Shown in pieces: positions 1-9,855 of a DNA stretch of 64,000 nt. Positions within the stretch are counted from its first letter, which is position 1. Each line of letters begins with the position of its first letter. The translations under genes and the position numbers were made by a program. The stretch comes from Sepiola atlantica (Eukaryota > Mollusca > Cephalopoda > Sepiida > Sepiolidae): positions 55,286,066-55,350,065 of the forward strand of contig OY744528.1 in assembly GCA_963556195.1 (NCBI GenBank). The letters run 5' to 3'. Below the pieces are notes generated by a model. The model did no database searches and was not told the DNA's origin. It worked only from the letters and a program-made list of their open reading frames with translations.

Positions 1-895
1 ACCGATAGGTATGTATTTAGCACTCGCACCGGGTGGCGATATGTACGTATTTAGCTTCCGCACCGGGGCGGCGATAGGTACGTATTTAGAATTCACACCG
101 GGGCGGCGATAGGTATGTATTTAGCATTCGCACCAGGGCGGCGATATGTACGTATTTAGCTTCCACACCAGGGCGGCGATAGGTACGTATTCAGCTTCCA
201 CACCAGGGCGGCGATAGGTACGTATTCAGAATTCAGGGGTGCGATAGCTACGTATATAGCATGTATACATGGGCAGCAATAAGTACGTACATAGCATGCG
301 CTCTGCGGCGGCGATCAGTACATATATAGCACGCGCACCGGGGAGGCGAAAGGTATGTATTTCGCATTCGCACCGTGGTGGTGATAGGTACATATTTAGC
401 ATTCGCACCGGGGCGGCTATAGGTACGTATTTAGCATTCGCACCAGGGCGGCTATAGGTACGTATTTAGCATTCGCACTGGGCCGGCGATAGGTACGTAT
501 TTAGCATTCACACCAAAGCGGCAATATGTACATATTAATTATTCGCACTAGGGCAGCGATAGGTACTTATGTAGCATGCACACCGGGGCGCAATTGGTAT
601 GTCTTTAGTATTCGCACTAGGGCAGCGATAGGTACTTATGTAGCATGCACACTGGGGCGCAATAGGTATGTATTTAGCATTCACACCGGGGCAACGATAG
701 GTTCTATTTAGCATTTGCAACGGGGCGGCGATAGGTACTTAAATAGTATCTGCATCGGGGCGGCGATAGGTACATATATAGTATGTGCACTGGGGCGGCG
801 ATAGGTACGTATATAGTATGCGCACCGGGGTGATGATAGATACGTATATAGTATGAACACCGGGGTGGAGATAAGTACCTATATAGAAGGCGCAG
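1..895. repeat. 35-bp tandem minisatellite, about 25 copies
   Basis: Diverged copies of a unit that reads GATAGGTACGTATTTAGC followed by ATTCGCACCGGGGCGGC repeat without interruption from the window edge. Because 35 is not a multiple of three, open frames across it are accidental. The array lies upstream of a Helitron-type 3' end at 1134-1162 and is probably the internal minisatellite of that element, since the two Helitrons that follow also carry internal minisatellites. The array continues beyond the window. Confidence 0.85.
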
Positions 896-1162
896 ATAGA
901 GGTGTTACTTTTTATAGAAATATGTCATACTATTACCCTGGGCAATAGGAGAAATGGTGGGGAAGAAACAGCTTTTGCAAAAGGCAAAATTAGAAAGTAG
1001 CGGCAAAATGGGGCGACCAGGGAAGAGAAAGGTAGCAGATAAAGAGACGGCTATAGAGAGAGGGGGCGGACATAGAAGTTTGAATATAAAGATGTTACAC
1101 ACACGATCTTTCTTCAAATATATGTTTTTATGACCCCGAGCAACGCCGGGTAGCCCCGCTAG
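1..1162 (+). mobile_element. 3' part of a non-autonomous Helitron (copy 0)
   Basis: The segment ends with a GC-rich hairpin (CCCCGAGCAACGCCGGG at 1134-1150) followed nine bases later by CTAG at 1159-1162, and the next base is T. A hairpin just before CTRR, with insertion between A and T, is the Helitron 3' signature. Positions 896-1133 are a unique, purine-rich stretch with no credible gene. The 5' end is outside the window, so assigning the 35-bp array to this element is inference from its neighbours. Confidence 0.6.
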
Positions 1163-2318
1163 TCTTCTCCTATATAAAGGGCACTTGTCTGTATGTCTGT
1201 CTGTTTGTTTGTCTGTTTGTATGTCCAGCTACTCCTCAAAAACTACTCGCCAAACGGTCAACAAGTTGACATCTTTAGGACCGGACAACACCTGGGAGCA
1301 TAATATCTCAAAATTACGAAAAAAAAAAATGTCCGTGGGGGTCAACGGGGCTAGTTTTCGGGGGCGGGTCTGGTTTTTTGAAACTTTTTCAATGTTATTT
1401 ACTGGTGATTTTGAAATCAGCCAATGTATTCATGTAACAACTTGATAAAAATGCACTGTCCGGTTGTATCAAGTCATCCCATAACTTCTGTCCGGATGTA
1501 TCAATAACAGTGAAACAAGGGTTGCTCAATCACATCCGCACCTAGAAACCTAAACTTATATTTTTTAAAAGAAAAATAGTTCTTTGGTGGGAGGGGGGGG
1601 GGGGGGGATTTTTGGGGGGGAAGGGGGGGGTAGTTGGGGGGGGGGGGGGGAATTATCAACATCTTCATCCTGCGCGGGTGCTTATACAATATAGGACCCG
1701 GAGGCTTCTGAAGTATATGGACCTGGGCGGGGGGGTTCTTCTGCAGTATAGGCACCAGGGGGGGGAGGCGCTTCTACAGTATAGGAACCAGGGGTGCTTC
1801 TACAATATAAGACCCGAATGCTTCTGCAGAATAGGGACCATGGGTACTTATGCAGTATAGGGACCAGGGGTGCGTCTACAGTATAGGACCCAGCACCGGG
1901 GGTGCTTCTACAATATAGGACCCGAATGCTTCTACAGAATAGGGACCATGGGTGCTTATGCAGTATAGGCAGTACAGGGACGGGGGGTGCTTCTGCCGTA
2001 TAGCCACCGGGCCAGCTTCTACAGTATAGGACCCAGCACAGGAGGGGGGGCTTCGTCAATTTAGGACCCGGAGGCTTCGGCGTTGTCCGGGAGAAAAGTG
2101 CTAAATGTCCTAGATAGAGCTACTGTAGTGTTTCTCTTCAGACTATTGTGCAGATGAAAAGGAGGGGGGGATCAGTAAGAGTGCTTTTAGTAGTGCTCTG
2201 GAGGCCATCTTGATTTTCTAAATACTCGGCGTTGTCCGGGAGAAAAGTACTCAATATCCTATTTTGCTTGCGGGAAGGAGGAGGGAGAGCCCCGGGCAAC
2301 GCCGGGTACCCCTGCTAG
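1163..2318 (+). mobile_element. Non-autonomous Helitron, copy 1
   Basis: It starts with TCTTCTCCTATATAAAGGGC directly after the CTAG of the preceding element. A TGTCTG-rich 5' region follows (1185-1225), then a conserved block shared with copy 2 (1230-1560). G-runs at 1590-1650 and a minisatellite at about 1680-2070 follow. It ends with hairpin CCCCGGGCAACGCCGGG and CTAG at 2315-2318, then T. The 5' TC, the 3' hairpin and CTAG fit Helitrons; no Rep/helicase ORF is present, so it would need enzymes in trans. Short open frames inside are not genes. Confidence 0.75.
1676..2075. repeat. Internal minisatellite of Helitron copy 1
   Basis: Variable units of roughly 25-33 bp are built around CTTCTACAGTATAGGACC with interspersed G-runs. 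The same unit type occurs in copy 2 at 3168-3600 but with different copy order, so the array has been rearranging since the copies separated. Confidence 0.75.
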
Positions 2319-2767
2319 TACTTAATAAATCTACTATATCTGACCGAAAACAAAATATGTTAGATGTGTCAAGTATTTTAGAACATATTTTAATACTTAA
2401 TAAATTTACCATATCTGAGCAATAACCAAATATGCTAGAGTGTCAAGTATTTGAGAACATATTTTAGGACTTAATAAATCTACTATATCTGACTGAAAAC
2501 CAAATATGCTAGATGCGTCAAGAATTGTAGAACATATTTTAATACTTAATAAATCTACTATATCTGACCGAAAACAAATATGTTAGATGCGTCAAGTATT
2601 TGAGAACATATTTTAATACGTAAATATATCAACTATATCTGACTGAAAACCAAATATGCTGGATGCGTGAAGTATTCAGGAAAATATTTTAATACTTAAT
2701 AAATCTACTATATCTGACTGAAAACCAAATATGCTAGATGCGTCAAGAATTGTAGAACATATTTTAA
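2319..2767. repeat. 75-bp AT-rich satellite, about six units
   Basis: The unit begins TACTTAATAAATCTACTATA and ends GAACATATTTTAA. It fills the whole gap between Helitron copies 1 and 2 and resumes immediately after copy 2. Units differ by a few substitutions and small indels. Confidence 0.85.
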
Positions 2768-3818
2768 TCTCCTATCTCCTATTTAAAGGGCAGTTGTCTG
2801 TATGTCTGTTTGTTTGTATGGCCAGCTTCTCCTCAAAAACTATGCGGCGACATGTCAAAAAATTTACATCTTTAGGACCGCACATATCCTGGGATCATAA
2901 TATCTCAAAATTACAAAAAAAAAACTGTCCCCGGGGGTCAACGGGGCCAGTTTTCGGGGGCGGGTCTGTTTTTTTTAAAACTTTTTCAATGTTATTTACT
3001 GGTGATTTTGAAATCAGCCAATGTATTCATGTAACAACTTGATAAAAATGCATTGTCCGGTTGTATCAAGTCATCCCATAACTTCTGTCCGGATGTATCA
3101 ATAACAGTGAAACAAAGGTTGCTCAATCACATCCGCACCTAGCAACCTAAACTTATATCTTTTAAGGCGCTTCTACAGTATAGGACCCAAGGGCTTCTGC
3201 AGTATAGGAACCAGGGGTGCTTCTACAATATAAGACCCGGATGCTTCTGCAGAATAGGGGCCATGGGTGCTTATGCAGTATAGGGACCAGGGCTGCTTCT
3301 ACAGTATAGGGACCAGGGGTGCGTTTACAGTATAGGACCCAGCACCGGGGGTGCTTCTACAATATAGGACCAGAATGCTTCTACAGAATAGGGACCATGG
3401 GTGCTTACGCAGTATAGGCACCGGGGGTGCTTCTACAATATAGGATCCAGAGGCTTCCGCAGTACAGGGACGGGGGGTACTTCTGCAGTATAGCCACCTG
3501 GGCGCTTCTACAGTATAGGACCCAGCACCGGGGGGGGGGGCTTCTACAGTATAGGACCCAGCACGGGGGGGGGCTTCGTCAATTTAGGACCCAGAGGCTT
3601 CGGCGTTGTCCGGGAGAAAAGTGCTAGATGTCCTAGATAGAGCTAATTGTGCAGAAGAAAAGGAGGGGGGATCGGTAAGAGTGATTTTAGTAGTGCTCTG
3701 GAGGCCGTCTGGATTTTCTAAATACTCGGCGTTGTCTGGGAGAAAAGTGCTCAATATCCTATTTTGCTTGCAGAGAGGATGAGGGAGAGCCCCGGGCAAC
3801 GCCGGGTACCCCTGCTAG
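2768..3818 (+). mobile_element. Non-autonomous Helitron, copy 2, inserted in the satellite
   Basis: It starts TCTCCTATCTCCTATTTAAA at 2768 and ends with the hairpin CCCCGGGCAACGCCGGG and CTAG at 3815-3818. The base before is A (2767) and the base after is T (3819). Removing the element joins CATATTTTAA to TACTTAATAAAT, which is exactly the uninterrupted satellite sequence, so the insertion site is resolved to the base and shows no target duplication, as expected for Helitrons. It shares the 5' block, the CAGTATAGGACC minisatellite and the GGCGTTGTCCGGGAGAAAAG motifs with copy 1. Confidence 0.8.
3168..3600. repeat. Internal minisatellite of Helitron copy 2
   Basis: Same CTTCTACAGTATAGGACC unit family as at 1676-2075, with more regular units and two G-runs near 3530 and 3570. 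Confidence 0.75.
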
Positions 3819-4045
3819 TACTTAATAAATCTACTATATCTGACCGAAAACAAAATATGTTAGATGCGTCAAGTATTTGAGAACATATTTTAATACTTAA
3901 TAAATCTACTATATCTCACTAAAAACCAAATATGCTAGTGTCAAGTATTTGAGAACATATTTTAATACTTAATAAATCTACTATATGTTACCGAAAGCCA
4001 AATATGCTAGATGCATCATGTATTTGAGGACATATTTTAATATTT
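3819..4045. repeat. 75-bp satellite continued, about three units
   Basis: Direct continuation of the array interrupted by Helitron copy 2; the last unit decays into ordinary AT-rich sequence after ATTTGAGGACATATTTTAA. Confidence 0.8.
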
Positions 4046-5099
4046 ATAATAATACGCTAAAGCATTTCATGTCTATACATACGTTATCACCAATCCTTCC
4101 TTTATTAACAGAGTAAATGTACCGATTACTCAAGATTAAATGCAAAATAGTAATTTATTTAAATTCATCTTCCAAATGTTGAGTATTTAATAAAGCAACT
4201 ATAAAGTCACAGAAAAATCGCAATTCATAGTGGTTAGTAATATACAGAAACATAGGTGTAAGGTTTTTGATTGTACCTAATAGTAGCTTTTAAAAACGTG
4301 AGTATTGGACAGTTAACTGATTAAAAGAAAGATATTGAAACAGTGCTACATTCTTCTGTTATTTTTTTTAATTTGGGCTTAAATATTAATTAGAGCATCT
4401 GCTTCCACCTCCAATTATTTTAGTTACCATAATTTTGGCTCAATGCTTGAAAAATATTAAATGCTTTTAGTAGTGTCCATGAGTGAATGAATGAAAGTCA
4501 AGATAAGTCCTGTTTAGTATGTGCATTTTCACTTTCACATTCATTTTGAAAAATAAGATCGCCCAATCACCAAAGATGAACTAAGTAATTGAAAATCAAC
4601 TAAAATTTTTCTTAATTTCAACTTGACCCATCTTAAAATGAATTGTTAGAAAATGTACTTTTAGACATCCAGTCGAATTAAGCATTTTTAAACACCTACA
4701 CTTTGCATTCTTTTTATTTTAATGTAATTTTAACATCAAATTATTACAATTTTAAATACATACACTTATAAAAGTGACATTCGTTTTATTTATTTAAAGA
4801 ATATTTAGCCTGCAATTATTTTGAAACCAGTTAAATCATAACAATGAATAAATTAGATAAAAAGATTAAAACTTTTGTTTTATTTATTTAAAACAAAATG
4901 TTTAGCTGACAATTACTTTTTACAGTAAGAAGAAAGAGAATATTGTTTTAAAAAGATATAAATTGTTACAATAGATAAAGAAGGAACGTATTCGTTTTTG
5001 TGGTAGACGAAATGCGATACGAACGAATGCCAAAAAGCTATCCTCTTTCTTTCTCTGCTTCGTTGGGATATGCTTTCCTTTTCACTAACTAAAAGCAAG
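4046..5099. other. AT-rich non-coding stretch
   Basis: No gene is supported. A short motif TTTTATTTATTTAAA followed by a TTTAGC(C/T)GACAATTA-like tail occurs near 4786 and 4873, and again near 5763 on the far side of the LTR-like segment. Confidence 0.6.
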
Positions 5100-5748
5100 G
5101 ATTTATAACAGAAACGTTTTGACTGAGGAATTTCAACCAATCAAAAACGGTTCAGAGTCAAAAGCTAACAGGTCGATGCCAAAGTAATAAACCAATGCAA
5201 ACTCCATAACCCCTATAAAAGAACGCAAAAATAAACAGAGTTCGCCAGAGAGACCCAAGCGACAGATCTCGAAAGAACACACAAGAAGTAGCTCCACTCG
5301 ACTCCCGGCCTTTTGGGCTGGGGTAACAAGAAGAACCGAACACTTCAAAACTTATGTACAAGCTTTCCTTGCCTGGTGCGCACAGACAAGAAGTCAGGTG
5401 AACAAGAAACAAACCGCTATGACTCACACACACAATAGCAGAACAAGGTAACCTACCCACACACATAGTATCACATCACCGCTTACATGCACTAGCAAAT
5501 ATAGACATACATATCTTTAGCCCTTGTGTCATGCTTATTCACTGAACAATTTCTAACAAAGAACACGAGTTGAATAAACTTTACCATGAACATTTCTTCA
5601 CAAAAAACAACTCTTATATTCTTGTAAAATTGTCGTTCTATAAATGCTTTGTCTAAAATGATGTTTTCCTTCCTTCATTTTTCATACACAAAAATCCTTT
5701 GCATGTTATTGTCTAGCACCTTCATTATATTGGTACCCCCCGACGACG
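5100..5748 (+). mobile_element. Probable LTR relic with TATA box, polyadenylation signal and primer-binding-like site
   Basis: A canonical TATAAAAG lies at 5214-5221, AATAAA at 5573-5578, and TGGTACCCCCCGACGACG at 5731-5748. The last resembles the TGGTGACCCCGACG type of tRNA primer site used by several gypsy-group elements and resembles the site at 12476. The order promoter, polyA signal, primer site is that of a 5' LTR. The 5' boundary and a partner LTR were not found, so this is probably a truncated or solo copy. Confidence 0.4.
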
Positions 5749-6067
5749 TTCGGTGCACTGTATTTTATTTATTTAAAGCATATTTAACTGACAATGACAA
5801 TTATTTTTACTATTGTCATAATTGACATTTTTTTCTTAATATTATTAACCCTGACAAACATTATTTCAAAAGAAATATTATTAATTATGCAGATAGATAA
5901 AGAAAGCAAGTGTGGAATTTCAATGGGATCCCGCTAGAAATCAAGTAAATATGCTAATGTTTATAATGTCCTTTTGATGTTTGTATTGAAATCCTTTTTA
6001 TTTATCATCTGTATTATTAATATTTATTTTTTCTTGATATGTTTGTTTCTGCTATTTCTAGTTTCAG

Positions 6068-6104
6068 AAAAGTCTGAAGAAGATAGTGAAAGCAAAAGAA
6101 TCAG
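6068..6104 (+). CDS. Host gene, exon A (partial gene, function unknown)
   Basis: A 37-nt exon candidate between the acceptor TTTCTAGTTTCAG and the donor GTAAGT. Read with two leading bases it encodes KSEEDSESKRI, then leaves two bases that complete a codon with the first base of exon B; the other frame consistent with its splice sites runs into a stop in exon B. It is acidic and Ser-rich like the later exons. Being short it is the least certain of the chain. Upstream exons must lie before it but were not found in the window. Confidence 0.45.
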
Positions 6105-6400
6105 GTAAGTTCTACACATATTGGCCAGACAAACAAAGTTTTCCAAGTAGATGGGAAGCTTTTCTGTTTTAAGCAACGAATGTATAATTTTGTTATAATA
6201 GGAGCAAGTACTGGTATCAGCTTCTTTAGCACAATGACTGGGATGTTGTCTGAACCAGTTGCCTTGATTGCTGATAAATTTGGCAATGTCCTGGACCGAT
6301 ATATTTAGACCACTAAGAGTATTTAGTGGAGTTTATAGCAAAATTCTTTGCAAAAAGTTGGCTTTATCAGATGTTGAGAAGATCACCTTAGGTTCATGGG
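6105..6400 (-). pseudogene. Jockey-like LINE reverse transcriptase fragment
   Basis: On the minus strand, 6286-6101 reads through the start of an RT domain, with motifs such as KATGSDNIPVIVLKK, LAPIITKLY and SFPSTWKTL. Weaker similarity continues upstream to about 6400. The same family is represented by the larger copies at 21790-24510 and 25818-27541. It lies in the intron immediately after exon A and is truncated at both ends. Confidence 0.65.
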
Positions 6401-7030
6401 CAAAGAATAGAATGGTCATTTTTTGTGAAAGTTATCAAGTCTGAAAATGTATTTATCCAGATAGAAATTTGATTCAATAAATTTGGCAAAAAATAAAACA
6501 AGCATGCTTCAGGGGGTGGGGTTACTGAAAAAATTACTTTTTTCTAATGATGAGTTGTAACAAAGTATTGACTCTGAAGACAGAAATGACGGGATAAAAG
6601 AATGAAAAAAAATGTTGGTGTTTATTTATATTGAGATGCATGTGAAATATGGCAGTTCAAAATATAAAAAAACAGGAAAACTTATGGATATACTTATTTA
6701 TCAGTTGAAAATATTTATGTACACTAAAAATTATAAAAAATTATTGAGTAGAATTTTAGTAATAAATAAAATTAATTTCTTTTTCATACTTCAACTGATA
6801 AATAAGTCAGTCTGTCAAATCAAAGTTTTCCTAGAATGGGCATATGCAATGGCTCAAAATGACAATGATCCAACGTATAATCAGAAATATGCGAAAGAAA
6901 TGAATTTTATTTATTACTAAAATTCTACTAGAAAATCTTCCGTAATTTTTGGTATACACTAATATTTTCAACTGATAAGTATATCCATAATTTCTCCTGT
7001 TATTTTATTTTTAACTGCCATATTTCGCAT
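6401..7030. other. AT-rich intronic sequence
   Basis: No gene, repeat array or mobile-element end is recognised. A 102-codon open frame at 6612-6920 is Lys/Tyr/Ile-rich and shows no family resemblance or splice context; it is best treated as chance in AT-rich DNA. Confidence 0.5.
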
Positions 7031-7035
7031 GTATC

Positions 7036-7204
7036 TGTAGTAACAAAGATAATTGATGCCCGTCTCCCCCTTTAAGTAATAATGGAATGTTCTACATTCG
7101 TGTATATTAAAAGTGAATGTTAAAACACTATTTGTCGCAGTAAGCCACAAATGGTTAAATAAAGCTTATCCTTAAGTTATATTCGGCGTCCAGTTTTTAT
7201 TACA
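7036..7204 (+). repeat. 5' LTR of the gypsy element (169 bp)
   Basis: TG...CA-bounded repeat identical in length to the 3' copy. AATAAA at 7158-7163 may serve as the polyadenylation signal. AATGGTTAAATAAA at 7150-7163 is the exact reverse complement of bases 7206-7219 just after the LTR. Confidence 0.9.
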
Positions 7205-7223
7205 ATTTATTTAACCATTCGTT
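7205..7223 (+). promoter_or_regulatory. 19-nt leader with putative self-priming site
   Basis: Only 19 bases separate the LTR from the gag start codon at 7224. No TGG-initiated tRNA primer site is present. Instead TTTATTTAACCATT (7206-7219) is perfectly complementary over 14 nt to AATGGTTAAATAAA within the LTR (7150-7163). In the fission-yeast element Tf1 the primer site pairs with the 5' end of its own transcript; the layout here would allow the same if transcription starts near 7150. The mechanism is inference. Confidence 0.55.
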
Positions 7224-7679
7224 ATGGAACGTTACTTGAAACCCGATCGTCTAGACCTTGATACGGCCGACTCGGAATCTACTGACAAATGGCGGCATTG
7301 GAGAAAAATGTTCGAAGGATTTCTTACAGCTCTACAGTTATCTTCAAACGCGGCTTTAACAGGTACTGAGAAATATACCCTTCTTTTACATCATGTCTCT
7401 ACTGCTATTTATAGAAATTTATCTGAATGTGAAAATTATGAAACTGCGGTGGACATTTTAGAAGCCATGTTTGTCAAGAAAAAAAATACTATTTTTGCTA
7501 GACATTTACTTGCTACCCGGCGTCAACAACCAGAAGAAAGCCTTGAACAATACCTTCAGATTCTAAAGACGTTAAGTTGCGAGTGTGAATTTACAGCCTT
7601 AACTGCGAACCAAGCGAGAGATGTTTTTATCAGGGACGCATTTATTAATGGAATACAACAGCTTATGAACAAGCTCTAA
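7224..7679 (+). pseudogene. gag: Gypsy gag, capsid part
   Basis: The frame opens with MERYLKPDRLDLDTADSEST and continues through a capsid-like helical region with WRHWRKMFEGFL and RDAFINGIQQ. The start is chosen because it is the first ATG after the LTR. The frame ends at 7679, where a short deletion seems to have removed residues between GIQ and the following segment (YEQAL in the next frame), shifting the frame. The capsid packages the element RNA. It is shorter than a full gag because of this break. Confidence 0.75.
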
Positions 7680-7681
7680 CG

Positions 7682-8624
7682 TTGGACATGGCACAGAAGC
7701 AGTCTGTCTTCTATTTACAACCCGATATTTTGGGAGCTGCTATCGTAGCCCCTCCTCTGCATGTTCAAAATTCTTCCATTGTTCAAGATGCTGCCACCCC
7801 CCTTTCTAACGATCACGAACAACTTATCACTGCCGCCTCAGCTGGATCCACATGCTACTTTTGTGGCCTTCGTATACATGCTCATTCGTCCTGCCAGGCT
7901 CGAGATGTTAGATGCCACAAGTGTGATAAGCAGGGACATTTTTCGAAAGTTTGCCGGTCAGCTTCTCAAAAAAAAACGTTCGGCTACTCTTGCTACTGTA
8001 GCACCAATTACAATAGCAGCTGCATTCCCCGGCTGCCTCTCAAAAACAATCGTGAGGGTAAAAATCAATGGATTGACTATTCATGCGCTTATTGATACAG
8101 GCAGTTCCGAAAGTTTTATTAATGCCAGTATTGTAAAAGCGAATAAATGGGAAATATTTCCTTGTTCCAACCAAATATCAATGGCAAATTCATCTTTATC
8201 GTCCCATGTAATTGGATATTGCATGGTTAACCTGAAACTAAAAGGAAACTCCTATCAAGGGATCAAATTATCAGTAATGAAAAACCTCTGCTGCGAAGTG
8301 ATTTTGGGTCACAATTTTCTAAAACAACATTCATGCGTTGAAATTCCTTTTGGTGGCCCCAAGCCGGTCCTAAGCGTATGTGGACTAGCAGCTGTCAAAG
8401 TGCGGCACCCGTCACTTTTTACAAACTTAACTCCTGACTGCAAACCAGTAGCAATAAAATCAAGACGCTATTCAGAAACGGACAAACAGTTCATAGCAGC
8501 AGAAGTAACAAAACTACTTAAGGAAGGAATTATAGAGCCAAGTGAATCTCCATGGCGAGCCCAGGTCCTCGTAACAGCCACTGAAAATCACAAGAAAAGG
8601 ATGGTCATTGACAATAGTCAATGA
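7682..8624 (+). pseudogene. pol: Gypsy nucleocapsid, protease and start of reverse transcriptase
   Basis: The frame at 7682-8095 holds two zinc-knuckle-like motifs, CYFCGLRIHAHSSC and CHKCDKQGHFSKVC. A run of nine A at 7968-7976 then separates it from the frame carrying the protease (ALIDTGSSESF, catalytic Asp of the DTGS motif). The change is +1, so it is either a one-base expansion of the run or a programmed shift between gag and pol. The second frame continues into the RT N-terminus (LLKEGIIEPSESPWRAQ) and stops at TGA 8622-8624 inside a 30-nt inverted insertion (see 8587-8645). Confidence 0.75.
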
Positions 8625-8645
8625 CCATCCTTTTCTTGTGATTTT
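8587..8645. repeat. Perfect 27-bp hairpin interrupting RT
   Basis: AATCACAAGAAAAGGATGGT... runs from 8587 and its reverse complement follows after a four-base AATA loop. The right arm, about 30 nt up to the repeated GTCA, has no counterpart in RT. Leaving it aside, the flanking codons are in the same frame and the RT motifs are contiguous. It therefore looks like a copy-choice inverted duplication made during DNA synthesis. Confidence 0.85.
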
Positions 8646-9242
8646 CGTCAGACCGTCAACAGATACACATTACTCGATGCCTATCCACTGCCTCGTATTG
8701 ACGAAATGATTTCTAATATTGCAAAATATCACACTTTCAGTACTTTGGATCTCAGAAGTGCCTACCATCAGGTACCTATCAAGTCAGAGGATAAGCCCTA
8801 CACGGCATTCGAGGCCTGCGGTCGCCTATATCAGTTCTGCCGAATTCCTTTTGGGATAACAAATGGTGTGGCTAGCTTCCAGAGGGTAATAGATGAAATA
8901 ATCTCCAATGAAAAATTGAAGGGTACTGTTGCATATATAGACAATGTCACAGTATGCGGACATAACCAAGCTGAACATGACCACAACCTTAAACGATTCA
9001 TGGCTGCCATCAAGAAATATAATCTGACTTTGAACAGTGAAAAATGTTCCTACAACTTGAAAAGCATCAAATTATTGGGATACATTGTCAAAAATGGCAC
9101 CATGACACCGGATCCCGAGCGATTGAAACCGCTAATGGAATTACCAATCCCTGGAAACATGCCCTCTTTACGACGAGCCCTCGGTATGTTTGCTCACTAC
9201 TCCCAATGGGTTACTCTTTTTCAGAAAAAATACACCCATTGA
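8625..9242 (+). pseudogene. pol: Gypsy reverse transcriptase palm domain
   Basis: The frame of the preceding segment resumes after the hairpin with RYTLLDAYPLPRID, then FSTLDLRSAYHQVPI (motif A Asp), RIPFGITNGVASFQ, and AYIDNVTVCG, where the usual second Asp of YxDD is Asn. LGYIVKNGTMTPDPE follows. The frame ends at 9242 after a one-base shift near the T-run and A-run at 9214-9228; RNase H continues in the 9044 frame. Confidence 0.85.
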
Positions 9243-9855
9243 CGCAAGTATCTACTTTTCCGTTGTCCTGTTCCGCCATCAGAGCATTTCAAAACATGAA
9301 AAGGAACATTGCTCAGTCTGCCATTTCTGCTGTGGATCCTTTTATCCCTCTATTAGTTGAGACGGATGCCTCCGACTGTGCGATAGCTGCCTCACTGAGA
9401 TAATCCGGTCGTCCTGTAGCTTTTTTTTCAAGAACACTTTCGAGATCCGAGCGACGACACTCGGCAATAGAAAAAGAAGCGTACGCTATAGTTGAGGCAT
9501 TACGAAAATGGAGGCATTACTTAATCGGCCGACATTTTGAATTAATCACTGACCAAAAGTCGGTCTCGTTTATGTTTAACCCAAAAACAACGAGTAAAAT
9601 AAAAAACGAGAAAATAGCGAGATGGAGAATGGAGCTTTCTTGCTACTCCTTTGACGTCACTTACCGCCCTGGTAAGGAGAATGCCGCGGTCGACGCGCTT
9701 TCAAGGGTATGTGGCCTGGTAACTGGCTCAGATGATCTTCAGTATATACACAGGGAATTGTGTCACCCAGGTATCACAAGAATGATTCACGTAGTCAGGA
9801 GCAGAAACTTGCCATATTCTGTTGAAGACGTAAAAAGAATTACGAACTCTGTCGG
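9229..9855 (+). pseudogene. pol: Gypsy RNase H and integrase zinc-binding part
   Basis: The frame gives LLVETDASDCAIAAS (RNase H Asp), a TAA stop at 9401-9403, then FFSRTLSRSERRHSAIEKEA, FELITDQKSV and YRPGKENAAVDALSRV. The integrase HHCC region begins with LHRELCHPGI-like residues at 9750-9775. A frameshift near 9848, just before the CRIC pair, moves to the frame used by integrase. One stop and one shift in this part are enough to block a polyprotein. Confidence 0.8.

Noticed and set aside
226..720. Several 60-codon frames on both strands in the first 900 bp
   Set aside because: They arise from the 35-bp repeat and read repeat-derived peptides.
1185..1445. 86-codon open frame MSVCLSVCLSVCMSS...
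   Set aside because: It is the TGTCTG-rich 5' end of a Helitron, repeated at 2731-3042; no gene.
6612..6920. 102-codon open frame on the + strand
   Set aside because: AT-rich composition, no motif, no splice phase match to the exon chain.
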